This document shows, in pieces, positions 23,901-33,580 of a DNA stretch of 64,000 bases. The notes under the pieces were generated by a model. It ran no database searches. It was not told where the DNA came from and saw nothing but the letters and a program-made list of their open reading frames with translations. Within the stretch, counting starts at the first letter, position 1. The number at the start of each line of letters is the position of its first letter. Position numbers and translations under genes: made by a program. The stretch spans positions 372,001-436,000 of the forward strand of contig FJUW01000021.1 in assembly GCA_900074885.1 (NCBI GenBank), read 5' to 3'. This stretch comes from Rhynchosporium graminicola (Eukaryota; Ascomycota; Leotiomycetes; Helotiales; Ploettnerulaceae).

Positions 23901-25801
23901 GCCTTGAATCGGGCCATGCCACCCCTCGCGACGAAGCGCAAACAAATCCTTTCGAAGACTCTGAGGACATGATGTCTCCCTCCTCAGTTCTATCTCCGCA
24001 ATCTGTCCTCTCACCAGAAGCTGAGATCAATGCGCCTGAATTTCCAATCAGGTCAATGGACTCCATAGATGAGCGAGGGCTGAGATCGCCAGATTCTGAC
24101 GTTTTGGCGTCTCTGCCTACTTTCCCAATCTTCCCTGGTGCTGGTCAGAATAGACTACAGCCACATGCTGATGAATCAGATGGTGACATGTCTCCTACCT
24201 CCGAATATGATGCTCCGGTATTCTCGGGTACCAGACCGAGAACGCCGGTGTATACTGATGAGTGTGACAACTTCCAATTGGAAAATTTTGGACCACCACC
24301 AACTTTTCCTACGTTCCCAGCTGCAGCTCAGCACAGTCATCAGCGATTTGATGACTCGGACGATGTGGTGTACCCTTCGTCTGAGTACGATGACCCGGTA
24401 TTTTCTGACAGCAGGCAAAGGACTCCTGACCAAACACAGCCTCTCGAAGGTCCAGTATTCACTCCTGCGCCATCTTTTCCCATCTTCCCAGAGCCTACTC
24501 AGCACCTCCCTCCGCAGCGGTTTGAAGATTCCGAGGACCCTATGTTTCCAATCTCTGGATATAACGAGCGGGGGTTACCGTACATGACCCAGAATTCACC
24601 CATTCGAAGTCGACAATCCGAGACCTCTTACAGCCCGTTATCGCCCCAATTTGGCAGAAATTCTCCTCCCTCGCGCCGAGGTCTGCAGCGTGAGAGTAGC
24701 TTTGATTATCAGCAAGAAAATTTCGAGCCCGCGCTTCTGCCACGGAACCTCAACGGACAAACTCCTGCATTTGAGGATGATGACTTTAGATCTCCTGGCG
24801 ATGGTAGATTTATAGACTCAGACCCTAGACATAGATCTCCACTCCAAACTTTGGAAGATGACGATTTCAGAGCTGGCCAGTATGAACAGTACAGTCCGGA
24901 GCCGCTTCAAACAAACCAGAGACTTCCTGTGGAAGTCCAGCTTCTCAACGCCAGGACCGAAGTAATTTCTGGGTTCCCCACTGTTCGATCAAGGTCAAAT
25001 ACAGAGGGCATCGATTATGAGTCAGAAATCCAGCAGCAATATAGTTCCGAACCTGAGTCGCCATTCTTATATCACCAGCAAAGAACGCCAGTGGATGCCC
25101 CCCGCTTCGATGACTTCAATGAGCCCTCGTCAACCCATTCGCAACTCGGTGCAGCTTATCCATACGCCAGGGAGACATCGCCAGTCCAACCATTCGAAGA
25201 TGATAGATTGGCAATGCCTGTCCACGAGCGATTTAGTCCCGAGCCTGGACCATTGTTCTCTTCTCAACGACAGTATTCCCGAGGCACAACAACACCTGCA
25301 ATAGCGATTCCAGCTGCTCGTCTTGAACTTGATACCACAGCTTTCAGAACAGCTTCGCCAATCGATCCATACGGTGAACGGGATGCCGAAGCCGTCTCCC
25401 CAAGCTCCGAATTTGCCATCCCTATCACACCTGCCCGCATCACAAACCTTGACGGGTTATATTCTCGCAATCCATTTCTACCAAGCTCCAACATTGCCGT
25501 CGAAGATGATGAGCTAAGTCACAAGGGTGAACCCATTGCCTCACCAGGCTTGATGTCCTCCGAGCTCGATTCTACTGCACAGTTTGGCAATAACAGAAAT
25601 GAAGTTTACTCGGGACCGGACTCTACCCTGGCCAGTCCTACAAGCCCCGCCAGTCCCACATTCTCAGAAGGTGGAACTATGGTTGAGGATACTGGTGGAA
25701 AAAAGAAGAGGGGGGAGAAAGGAAAGAAGGAAGAGGCTGGTGAGAAGAGGGAAAAGAAAGAAACGGTGCCATTTGAGGTGGATGGCGAGGATGCGGAATA
25801 A
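17927..25801 (+). CDS. Giant repeat protein, 2,624 aa, single exon, function unknown
   Basis: One uninterrupted 7.9-kb frame. Four regions can be seen. Residues 1-150: a basic start (RIRASFEGRRKSFESVRKL) and a conserved-looking helical stretch (IAANLAKLIKPSIKSALDTI). Residues about 200-1370: some 25-30 short helical repeats built on L-[DE]-[DE]-I-K/R, usually followed by H-[TAS]-x-x-L, e.g. HTAALDDIKS; copies near residues 590-730 form units of exactly 50 residues. Around residue 1377-1395: a small-residue hydrophobic segment (GALTLGGAVGAGATALL) that could touch or cross a membrane. From about 1555: acidic, Pro/Ser-rich and probably disordered, with three copies of an FPxFP...SEYD.PVFS...RTP unit (about 2060-2240), FEDDDFR-like motifs and a Lys/Glu-rich tail. 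The layout suggests an extended scaffold or tether, like septal-pore tethers, but I see no specific homology. The start ATG has a good context and is the first in frame. Confidence 0.9.
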   Translation: MAPNSRPPLTSRIRASFEGRRKSFESVRKLSKSGRATTADSNNAGQEVGISTGIDSETSRPLPMTGFITQDPDSIQNAVDQAINGEAFQLAIAANLAKLIKPSIKSALDTIQPVVEAVYSHELLLRKTNQSVEDVLSRMDTNAESAATKRESMIDDTYVVPGSPAEGVKSSDAGDEAAKWKGMGGPSIDQFRQMLEEHNAKTLATISEYIESNNTKTADLLQEITGISASIEPTKESIDSLKSTSEQATTLYPVLQSQLEQLKADIGQIIETIGADLGKNIQTISEKSESLPDAELLSSHTTKLDQITNDLAILKGQEESIGKISTEIGVLKASVEAGTVVSAQGFADVLAAVGEQSSILNDIKEKDSQPELLAALQQSVESHALHTTVLSEIKDRSLGPATIPVVSEGGSTVDHSSALQMIQNDLTTLKENFAAGFSTDGDLSTKINKVLAAIEEHKTEDTSAEILAAVKQSNESHVGHAAALECLISAGNDVGPELGTQVAGIVSKLDEHSAALEDIKTLGGTHTSALEGIKSTPSESVSIDTSEITDQIDVIIAKLEIHTATLDEIKGLGSIAAEPKPLDTSDLTAQISTISTKLDTHAATLDDLKGLGSTHAAAFESIKSVPTEGPSVDAEGITAQITAILAKLDLHTAVLADIKGIGGSHATALESIKSVPTESPSVDTEDINAQITAIVAKLDLHTAALDDIKSFGSSHASTLEGFKSVSLDSATTTGELSTQITALVGKLDEHTSVLHELKEFGGAHATALENHGIALEGIKSLAGSVPEGGVEVGLGSQIANVVATLEKHSAALDDIKSHTTALESHSTTLDEIKTSTGAYTSALEIHGSAIEDIKSRTEGSNDVLGGQVSAIVATLESHSSVLDGIQSSTDTHVAALESHGTALRSLKSQISAPADVVDPSALEAKIETIIITLESHSSILDEVRANSGSHTSLLDEIRSFGTAHATALDDHRTSLEEIKSLSIEEPPTNSEKTYLDAQLTTLVATLECHTAALDEIRASTGSHSLVLDEIKTASTMYADTLGDLRSPGVPMIAAADPMNFAALEIQIGSIIRTLETHSAAWNEIKARNETASMVIVPNDPETESGSADSPLTNIIETLKVHTFILNEIKEDVSAEILTSLHDMGQLQANQSNLLTEIREADLDDEILTLLHASSESHNNNAAALAKIHDAVILSNESHFAHTSSLDEIKARSLELKEATSSFHDNHTSMISEIRDATLASKDAHASHTAAIQELKSLQATPAQAPETTDLAELEANIVSMFSTIKDQTTTLSLIKETTTKPSPEILAAIQASHELLTAQGSLLECIKESSFNTSVLTNISELKTILEESKAETVSHSVLVKDLHSETKDSHSNLASAIGALTLGGAVGAGATALLSKDDESSSNLLDEIKTVQEMIKIGDANIQDTKDKVSSLASQIETNHTAIIANVCTLSGDIKSEIVASGTNIVESITLLDSDVKAIDISSLPALSLSLSQHGEHLKSLSSQLRNLDSSMKDNTSQVSALHSGVHLNYTGVQQLKDHVTSYPSKVVAKERPAMAEGTWFGSARSGSRSPTISRNVSRSIPQPVPEATEKVITSTDDVAVELEQAHDLESPAPLASQEREAPTDADEMLPSIERANVAQEQAIESDILMDETLAINEPGVSEPLPEIIDEVRPSIEESMTKPGATLDDSSASEEIEEPSIPVSSLQVAEVVYPVSIPEENLSDNEIEDDSPGQPILVPVTGMDNYIADAIEEPVNHTLAEVQDEKGFIDQKCHEATAAISDDDSTLHVSTETDESRIEKPVAVEPGSSLMDQSVSAELLAEDDVKESSTGLETPSEDQPDVRGQAIASYTPIDGQLVHEDLVPFYEKLDQAESELQFRDATHLLHEDEQAGVSLNTSPHAYQVAEFEAESPVAVATSPSPSDKVMPDPLAVEHESLSEQQDASCSPYTREIVEPSSPFVESPAIHRGLDEPSTVPSLLLPAHQSFIDDRGLESGHATPRDEAQTNPFEDSEDMMSPSSVLSPQSVLSPEAEINAPEFPIRSMDSIDERGLRSPDSDVLASLPTFPIFPGAGQNRLQPHADESDGDMSPTSEYDAPVFSGTRPRTPVYTDECDNFQLENFGPPPTFPTFPAAAQHSHQRFDDSDDVVYPSSEYDDPVFSDSRQRTPDQTQPLEGPVFTPAPSFPIFPEPTQHLPPQRFEDSEDPMFPISGYNERGLPYMTQNSPIRSRQSETSYSPLSPQFGRNSPPSRRGLQRESSFDYQQENFEPALLPRNLNGQTPAFEDDDFRSPGDGRFIDSDPRHRSPLQTLEDDDFRAGQYEQYSPEPLQTNQRLPVEVQLLNARTEVISGFPTVRSRSNTEGIDYESEIQQQYSSEPESPFLYHQQRTPVDAPRFDDFNEPSSTHSQLGAAYPYARETSPVQPFEDDRLAMPVHERFSPEPGPLFSSQRQYSRGTTTPAIAIPAARLELDTTAFRTASPIDPYGERDAEAVSPSSEFAIPITPARITNLDGLYSRNPFLPSSNIAVEDDELSHKGEPIASPGLMSSELDSTAQFGNNRNEVYSGPDSTLASPTSPASPTFSEGGTMVEDTGGKKKRGEKGKKEEAGEKREKKETVPFEVDGEDAE
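19690..20110 (+). repeat. Tandem 150-bp coding repeats inside the giant gene
   Basis: The words GATCTC/GATATC-AAGG recur at 19745, 19895 and 20045, exactly 150 bp apart, and TCAAATCAGT recurs at 19791 and 19941. Adjacent units are near-identical over long stretches, so they duplicated more recently than the other, diverged helical repeats of the protein. Length change by unequal exchange would keep the frame, since 150 bp is 50 codons. Confidence 0.8.
24110..24610 (+). repeat. Three diverged ~60-codon repeats in the C-terminal part of the giant gene
   Basis: Units start at FPIFPGAGQ, FPTFPAAAQ and FPIFPEPTQ (about 24123, 24307, 24478). Each continues through a D-S/E-D patch, an SEYD-like motif and an R-x-R-T-P or similar end. 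The protein-level pattern is clear; the DNA has diverged. Confidence 0.7.
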
Positions 25802-26902
25802 ATGTCTATGAGCGCCTTTTTTTGTATGATCTTTTGATGCATGCAGCCACAACGCCTCGGTCGAGGGAAGTGATACTGAAGAGCACGTCAGCGTCCTCAA
25901 ACGCCTTTTCTTTAGTCACATTGAGCTGAGCAATTTCGCTTTACCTTTTTTCCCTGTACTGCCACCGATTGTATACTAGAGACCATTCATTTGTCTAGCG
26001 TCGTTTGTTTGTTTGCTTTACATTTGCTTGCTCAGACAGGCTGGCGTATGGAATCAGATTGGGGTTGGGTTAGACCAGACGAGATACATTCTCGATGATC
26101 TTTGATCCGGTGTCTGTACTACAGACTATCCTAGTCGTTTTCCTTTGTATGTCATATTTGTTACGATATACTACTTGGCATTTTGAGCATAGATTTTAAA
26201 GATAATGAACAAACATATCACTTTGCGCGTGTATCATCCGCTCTTCTTTGAGATTATATATCGAACTTTGTTCCGGACAGCTTAATTTTTGAGGTTTGAT
26301 GCAAGATCTAAAATATGTGATAGACGAAGTCGAGAGCTAAAAGCGTACGAGAACAGAAAGCTTACCTTATATCATCCGCACCCGCAGCTTGCTCAGTTAC
26401 ACTGCTGCCACGACCTCGGTCTGGAATCCTGCCCCGGAAAGAATCTGAGGTGAAGAATTTGCGCTCACGATAGCTTTGTTATCTTGATATATTCTTTACA
26501 TTTGCGTATGTTTCTTTATATTATAAGTCGCAAAGAGCAAATAAATCAAGGATCTTACGGCATCATTCGTGGGTGTATCAAGGGACTGCACTTTTAATAG
26601 AGCTACGAGAAACAATTCTGCCTGATTCGAGCGCGTTCTTTGGCGTCTCGCTCAGCTGTTGACATGTTTGAGCCCACCCACGTCCTGATTTTCGAAAACA
26701 ACGGCAAGACCTCCGTCTGCTATCAACTACCACTGCAGACTCTCCCTACGATTTTCTACGAACTGGTCGATTGACCGGTCATAGTACGTATAAATCTAGA
26801 CTTCCGCGTGCAATTCATCTTAATATTCAGAGACAGCGTCTAGATCCATCTCTGATCGTAACGACGCGTTCGAAGGGGGGGTAGGTACGTTGATGCGCCA
26901 AA
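25802..26902. other. Intergenic region downstream of the giant gene
   Basis: 3' flank of the giant gene and 5' flank of the decayed 2EXR gene. No gene-like frame and no repeat recognised. Confidence 0.5.
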
Positions 26903-27937
26903 TTGGAAGCAGAAATTCGCCTTTCGAAGACTTGTGCTGATGCTTTGATAGTTCACGAACCACTTGCTTCATTCCTCTGTATTACTCAATCTACAATCAC
27001 ATCGCACCTTCTATCCACCTCCAGCTACCCGCCGAGATGGAAACTCTCCGGGATCAAGAAGACGGCATCCTCTTGTCTCAAGCTAAGATTCCCTGGCAGC
27101 ATTTTTTCCAAAGTCCTTGATCACTCCAAAGTCCTTGATGCCGAGTACGAGATCACCACTCTGAACGCTCGAGCTCTTCTACCAACCAACGACTCCAATA
27201 AGGCATCTGACACAAAACCTGGACAGTCTGAGCACGATGTCTTGCAAGCACTCACATGTATTGTTCAACGTGCCGGCGACGGCCCCGTCCAAATCCCTGA
27301 CAGCATGCTGGCTAGCTTGCTTGGAAACCTCACCAGTGTCCACGAACAAATCCGCGACCTTCAAGCAAAGTCTGTCCAGTCGCATCGCGAGCTTGAGGCT
27401 CTTCAAGTAGCTTCTGGTACTACTTTCCCAAGATTCAAGAAACTCCCTTCCGAGCTGCTTCGAATGGTTTGGCGCTTCGCACTATTTACCCCATGTATCA
27501 TCGGTGTTGAGATGATTCACCACTGGGGTTTCGGTGATGAAGCCTTCGTTCCCGTCGTTGACCATTCTCCTCTCCGTTCGGTAAACAAAGAGTCTCGAGC
27601 TTTGGTTTTGGCGTCCCAGCCGTCGGATCTGTTTTAGGGTCAAAATTATCCCAACTGCCCTCCATCCATCTTCTACAACGTTAAGACTGATATTTCGTGG
27701 TTACGATGCAATTCATCCGACTCGGAAGAGTTCGTTCAATAATTGACTCATTGGATCGACGAAAGTGCGGAAGATTAATATGGTCATAATTCGTTTCCCC
27801 AAGTTGCTATCGGCGTAGAACTATGGTCCAAACTTACATATAGGAAGGGGCCCGTGGAGATTTATGGTCTCTTGAGATTGATGCAAGTCAAGAAGTTGTA
27901 TGTATCGAATCCGTGTGTGAATGATGTAAAGTCTTGA
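26903..27937 (+). pseudogene. 2EXR-domain gene with three in-frame nonsense codons
   Basis: A single reading frame is coding-like from about 26903 to a TGA at 27935..27937 but holds TAG at 27635..27637 and TAA at 27740..27742 and 27776..27778. The 2EXR motif is FPRFKKLPSELLRMVWRFAL, followed by LRSVNKESRALVLAS. Past the first stop come IFYNVKTDISWL (the family's N-x-D-hydrophobic strand) and VAIGVELWSKLTYRKG, all in the same frame without any indel. Each stop could derive from a Gln codon by one C-to-T change. The true N-terminus is uncertain: a start at 27037 in another frame (METLRDQEDGILLS) is an alternative, and a repeated CCAAAGTCCTTGAT lies where the frames would join. This is a dead gene unless stops are read through. 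Confidence 0.75.
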
Positions 27938-28654
27938 GTTGTTGTGGGTGGTCGAATTGCATAGCTATGGATACAGCTTGTTTTTATTGTCTCGGAATTC
28001 TTACAATGAAAATCAGTAAAAGCGATATGTCGGCGACACATACAAGTTCAGTTTAGCGGGCCGTTTTTCTCTGTTTTTAAGAATTAACTTCCCGTCAATT
28101 TGATCAACTAAGCGCCTTCAAGATCTCAACCCAAATATCATGGCTCTGATTCACTTCATGAATCTAGATTACTACGGTGCTCAAGGTCCTGAAGCATTTT
28201 CTTTGCTTTGAAATTTCGGTTTGGCATATCTCAAAATGGGCTCATAACTCTGGTAAGCTTGTTAGAAAATCTGCTTTCACCGGAGATCAGAATACATAAA
28301 CTTACATCAAGCTTGGAAATAACTCGACGTGTGCAATTAGTCTTTCTAAAACGTCTGCAGTTGTCTGTTAACTTCCAATCTTGATGAGCTGCGCAGATGT
28401 TTGTATTCTCGACCTCGTTCACAAAAAGTTCCAGGAGTGACGAGCTTTGCCAGATCGGTATATATCATTCGCGGTCAATCTTACATACATGGGTCAGCTT
28501 TAGAGCCTGTGTAACCATTCAAGGGCTTTCAACTATTGTTGTGAATCATCAATCAAGCTTAAGAAAGTACTTGATCAATTGCTTGAGATAAGAGACTTAA
28601 AATCACAGGTAAGCAGACTTACATATGTATCTATATCTGCTGAATCTCTCATTT
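27938..28654. other. Spacer between two decayed 2EXR genes
   Basis: AT-rich with short frames only. It could contain the N-terminal remains of the next relic, but nothing firm. Confidence 0.4.
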
Positions 28655-29644
28655 TGAGCAGACCAAGCTCCCTTAAAGTTCATCATTTCCTACTCTCGAC
28701 ACGAAGCTTCGATACCATCCAAAGACTTCACACAAAATTTCGGAACATACACAAACGACTACTACTTCCCTTCCAAAGTTTCTCCAGTTGCCGAAGGAAC
28801 TCCGAGACAAAACATTGGATTTGGCTCTTTGGACCCCCGGATAATTCCAGCCACACCTCTTGAGTTCAAAACTGTACACAAGGATAGCCGCGACAAGGTC
28901 TATCCCTTGGCCCAATCAGCCTGTCACACGGCGCTCGGGGAGCATGTTTCGAATCTCGGGCATGAGCTATTCGATTTTATTCTTCATCTGCAAACCACAC
29001 CTTAAATCATCACCCGAAAAGCGATTGGGAGAGTCGTGAGATGTTTGTAAATATGAAGATTGACACTGTTTGGTTAACTTACTATCAGCCAAGACTAAAA
29101 CGTCGTGCGGCCTGGATGGGCAGACTACTTTCCAAGAGTAGCTATTCCAGCCTCATACTTCCATGAAAGCATTGGTGATTGGCCGATTGTATTTACGAAT
29201 CTCTGTATGCTACACTTTGCGGAGGAGCTCCGTGAAAAGAGAATCACTCATCTTGACTTACTTTGTGGGAAATGGACTGCTGAAGAAGCTAAGTGAATAA
29301 GTTTCAAAGAATTGGAAGGACCAGTAAAGAACACCAACCAGTAACACATGCGTGAACTGGAAAGGAAGGGCCTCGCCTGGTTGACTGATCTCGCTCTTGC
29401 CGACGATACGATAACTAAATCTTCGAAGGTGACGTGGTCAGAACCAGCACAGGTGGTGTTGAATCTCTTCCATGCCCAATTTGATAATATTGCTGCTCAA
29501 TGTGTAGTCGCAGAGAAAAGTAAGTGGTCAAAAATATTGGACAGCAGGATCCTCGCCACAATACTATATAGTCACGAAGTGACGAAGCTGATAAAATTTC
29601 AACAGACAGAAGAAAAGACGCAGAACTTGTTGGAGCGTCGATAG
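28655..29644 (+). pseudogene. Second decayed 2EXR gene, frameshifted
   Basis: The 2EXR helix FLQLPKELRDKTLDLALWTP (from 28779) ends in a frame that stops at 28842..28844. The continuation IIPATPLEFKTVHKDSRDKV is in the next frame, and restoring the match needs one base in a C run. Further blocks are VNMKIDTVWLTYYQPRLK and then, in yet another frame, ADYFPRVAIPASYFHESIG to LLCGKWTAEEAK (stop near 29296). A 98-codon frame at 29348..29644 (WSEPAQVVLNLFHAQF) may be its C-terminal part. At least three frame changes and several stops show decay. It lies directly after another broken 2EXR gene on the same strand, so the two may be old tandem copies. Confidence 0.6.
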
Positions 29645-30260
29645 AGATTGGCGCTATCATGTTCTGTACGAGGCGTACGCATTACCGCAGTCAAAATTAC
29701 AAGACTTTAAATATTTCGAGGCAGTAGATGCACAATTGTTAGGATTTTGGATTTGCAAGAATGAATCGTTAAACTTCGCAGGCTTCTCACAATCTGCTCT
29801 TAGTCCACCTTATGAAAATTTGAGATCCTACCTCTAGAGATGAACCATAGTGGAGATCATTCTGAGACGACAAGATGAGGTGTGTGTTCCGAGGCGTCAC
29901 TGTCATGTCACTGTCAGCTGCATGATTTTCTCTTATCTATGAACCTTGAAGGCAATAAATGAAAGAACTGTAGGATATCTTTTATATATAGTAATCGATA
30001 ATTGTCAACCTCGGAGGATTTCAACCATGGACAATGCCGAGATTCCAGTTTGTCGAAGCTGTATTTTTAGATGGACAGAAGATCCAGTCTCCCAGAAACC
30101 TGCCAAGACGATGACTATTATCTCTGAGAAAAATTGTCAAAGGGTAATGAAGGTTGAGTCCTTCACAGACTTTGGAAGGGATTGGCGTGGTTCAATTCAT
30201 CTAGTATTCGAATATTCTCCTCCCCTGTAGATCTTTTACTTTTTCAGTAACTGAAATAGC
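29645..30260. other. Intergenic region
   Basis: Holds a 94-codon plus-strand frame (29946..30230) with two CxxC-like cysteines (VCRSCIF) but no recognisable family. Not called as a gene. Confidence 0.4.
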
Positions 30261-31015
30261 CTATGTGCTTATATAGTTAAGACCCCAACCATCATACGGT
30301 TGCTTAGACTTGAAGGTTTCCTCGAGACGTGTTAACCAGATAGGATAATACCATGCTCCAGTAAAAGCCGGAGTAGCCCAGCTTGTCCAATTGTACAAGT
30401 GAACTTGTGACCATCCCCCAAGCAGTATGCACAACACAACGCTAAGTGCCACCCCGAAAGCGACCATGACCCGTACAAGTCCCGCCATGATAGACCAAAA
30501 TAGATCAATGAGGAACATTGCCGTCATGTAGAGTCCGAGAATGATGGCTAGAAATGATTTGAGAAGGAACCTTTGGTAGATGATTTCGTAGACAATGTAG
30601 TATAGGATCAGGACGATGAGGCCGAGTAGAGATAAGCCGAGCACGATGAGGACGTCCAGGATCGCTTGTGCTTTGACATATAACGGGACCAGGATATATA
30701 CTACAAGCAATCGAGCTGAAATAGCAACTCCAAAAGTCAGCATGGTCCAGTAAGATATTTCAATCAGGGTCGATTACTGTAGCCAGGCGCTGGGTAACTA
30801 CGATGCACCACTCCATTGACGACTGAGAATTGATAGCGTCCATCTTTAGTGGTGCGGAGAGCAGTTGTGGGATACTGGTTATGTCTCCTCTGAGCTTCTT
30901 CCATAGAAGGATAAGCATTGTTTGCTGACTGCCAGAACCAGAGCGAGTCATATTCGAAAGCCGCTCGAGCGCCAGGAGATAATTGACCATAATATTCTTC
31001 GATTGATTGAGCCAT
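30261..31015 (-). CDS. Small multi-pass membrane protein, 230 aa, unknown function
   Basis: Exon 1 is 31015..30778, a 62-nt intron follows (30777..30716: GTAATC donor, TGCTGAC branch point, TTTCAG acceptor), and exon 2 is 30715..30261. The splice joins the soluble N-terminal 79 residues (MAQSIEEYYGQLSPGARAAF..., ending PAPGY) to a strongly hydrophobic half with about four membrane segments (e.g. VLIVLGLSLLGLIVLILYY and MVAFGVALSVVLCILLGGW) and a polar tail ending YDGWGLNYIST. I do not recognise the family. Without the splice the two frames look like unrelated small ORFs. The organisation resembles small fungal membrane proteins next to accessory genes, with no evidence of a partner. Confidence 0.6.
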
Positions 31016-32861
31016 GGCGGTATCGATTCACGAATTGCGGTACTTCTGTCGTATCTGGGGTTCCAGGACTCAAGATCTTGAAGGTAGAAGCATGTTGTGT
31101 GTTTTCAGACAAAGAGCTTGGATCTTTGATTCGAGGGCACTGTTTGCAGAAGTATTCACGCCAAGACAACGAAAGCATAAGGCAATATGACAAAGACTAA
31201 AGTAAATTTGACAACGACAAGTCTTTTGGGTGTGATTGCTCAAGCCATGTCATTGAACGTCAGTTCTAAGTAGAATCTCATCCGCACGTGAGAGAAATCA
31301 GGTAACGGGGGGTAGGATAGGCGGGTCAAATTCTCAAAGTTTTGCCAAGAAGCTAGAATTTGCGAATCTCCTAGCTTTATATTTTATGGGAATTAAGAGG
31401 ATTTTAGCTATCAATAATGTACACTTGCGCCTTGAATACTCCTCACCGCTTTGGAAGGTGACCTGGATTTGGTTGGGCACGAGTTATAGCCATTGCCATG
31501 GGACCTTTTAGACTATAAGGTCCCGCTTTAGGTTTGGCTACATGGTAATAACTCTTCGAGTATGACACCGTTTTTCTGCAAGAAGCCCATCGCCCGAAAG
31601 TGCAATCCTTGAAATAAGCCCCGTGATTTTCAAATAAGACAGATCGTCGAGGGTGTAAGCTCCGTCAACCTGCTTGTTTACATTCGACATAAGCGAGACT
31701 AGTGCGGAGCTAACCAGAACCCAAGCAGCACTCCACATTCAACATCATTAAATATACAAACCGTCGAGATTGTCATCCACACATAGCAGAGGAGGTGAAG
31801 TCCTAATATCGTTGAAGTAATATGTGTACCCGTCTATCCATTTGGAGCTTATTATATATTTATACGGAGTAAGAAGAAATGGTGTCCGTTGCGTAATGCT
31901 TGGGAGAATGTCTTTGATAGCAATGAGGTGCAGGAGAAGGTTATTAAGAAGGTTTTGCCCAGATTTAAGGGTTGCGATTGAGGCATTCATGCTGTACTTC
32001 GATAGCATAGATTGGCATAAATGATGCTATAGCTATTCTAAGCCAAGAGTTCAAATCGCATCTTACCACATATACAAAAGGATCAGATACGAATACAGAA
32101 GTGGGGTCAACACTCTCCAAACATCCAACCTATAGCATAGGATGCGCGAATCACCCTTCCCGGCGCAAAGCAGGGCAAGTGAAGAACTGCCGTTTGCAAC
32201 GGATCATATTGCGCCCCAGAAAAAATAGCGAAGTCCACCTCAGGCAAGTTCCGGTTGCGGATCTCTGCTCTGGAGTTTAACAAAATAAGGAGAATTATCT
32301 TCTATCTTAGACGTATAGCCTAGGAATAGCTATATATAAGTTTCAAAAATGGCCTTTTATATTATTCTCTTTGCATCAGTGTCACTACTATCCAATGGAG
32401 GAAATCCTTCCCAAATTTATGGATACCTTTTTCCAAGGCTAAAACACACTCCATTTTTGATAGAGTTGAGAGGAACCTGTCAATTTCCACTACCCTACAT
32501 AAAGTACATCCATCTCCTACTTAATCGCACAACAAGGATACGCACTTTCAGAAAAGGAAAATCAACCGTCGATTTCTAATAGCTACAGGTGGGGGTCTAT
32601 ATATACAATCGTGAAATGTGTATACAAGTAAGCCAGATACGTATTGCTCCATTCATCCAGTCATACATCAACCCATAAACAAGCATCAAACCCTACTCCA
32701 CCCAACCCAACCTCCGAAGTGAGACTACATAAATCGCCGCGCGTGCCTCTCCAACAATCAAAAATCAATCAATCTTTCAATCAATCAATCAAAAGCTTCT
32801 CTCTCCTCACTTCCCCAACAAGCAAGCAAACAAGCACAGCCAATCACCACCCTCACTACCT

Positions 32862-32955
32862 ATCTATCTATCTATTATCTATCCATCCAATCATCATTAA
32901 TACCCTTTCCTATCTATCCATATATCCATCCATCCACCCATCCATCCATCTCACA
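32862..32955. repeat. (TATC)n/(CATC)n microsatellite
   Basis: Imperfect runs of CTAT and CCAT tetramers over roughly 95 bases. A shorter CATC run recurs at about 33066-33090. Confidence 0.8.
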
Positions 32956-33537
32956 ATATCCCTCCCCCCCTTCAAAAAAAAAGAGCCCAGCCAGATTTCC
33001 ACTCTCCATTCCCACATCACATCACACTCATCCCTTTCTTCTCCCCCTTCATGCCCCACCATTCAGATCCATACCCATCCATCCATCCATCCAACTCACT
33101 CATACTCATTCACGCGCAAGCTACCAAAGCTCCCTCCAGAAACGGGACATCTCAATTCAAAGTCCAAGCGTCCAATTCCTCCTCTCACAATACACAATGC
33201 ACAATGCACGATATCAAAACCCATCCGGTCCACACTCACCAACCTTGGTCTTGATTTTTTTTTATTTTTTTATTTTTTTGGCAAATGATGCATCCACTAG
33301 CTATCGTTCAAGTCTCGCGAGCCTACCTGTTGATCTACATGAGAGCAGTCTGAGTAGAGAGGTGAGGTTGTAGAGGGCTGGCTGACTCTGGTTGTGTACT
33401 GGCTTTCGCTTTCGCTGGCTTCCGATTTGGCTGTCGCTCTTGCGTAAGTCTGGACTAGACCTATGATCCTTTCTCCATGTGCTATGAAAGAGGAGCTTTC
33501 GCTGTTCTAGATCGATTCTCTCTATCGTGTATTCATT

Positions 33538-33580
33538 TATGTATGTATGTATGTATGTATGTATGTATGTATGTATGTTA
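33538..33580. repeat. (ATGT)n microsatellite
   Basis: About ten perfect copies of the tetramer GTAT. Polymorphic length would be expected. Confidence 0.9.

Noticed and set aside
18280..24743. Long antisense frames within the giant gene
   Set aside because: By-products of the repetitive codons on the coding strand; no independent start context or family.
32644..33288. 214-codon plus-strand frame
   Set aside because: Its composition is dictated by CATC/TATC microsatellites and a poly-T stretch; no domain or splice support.
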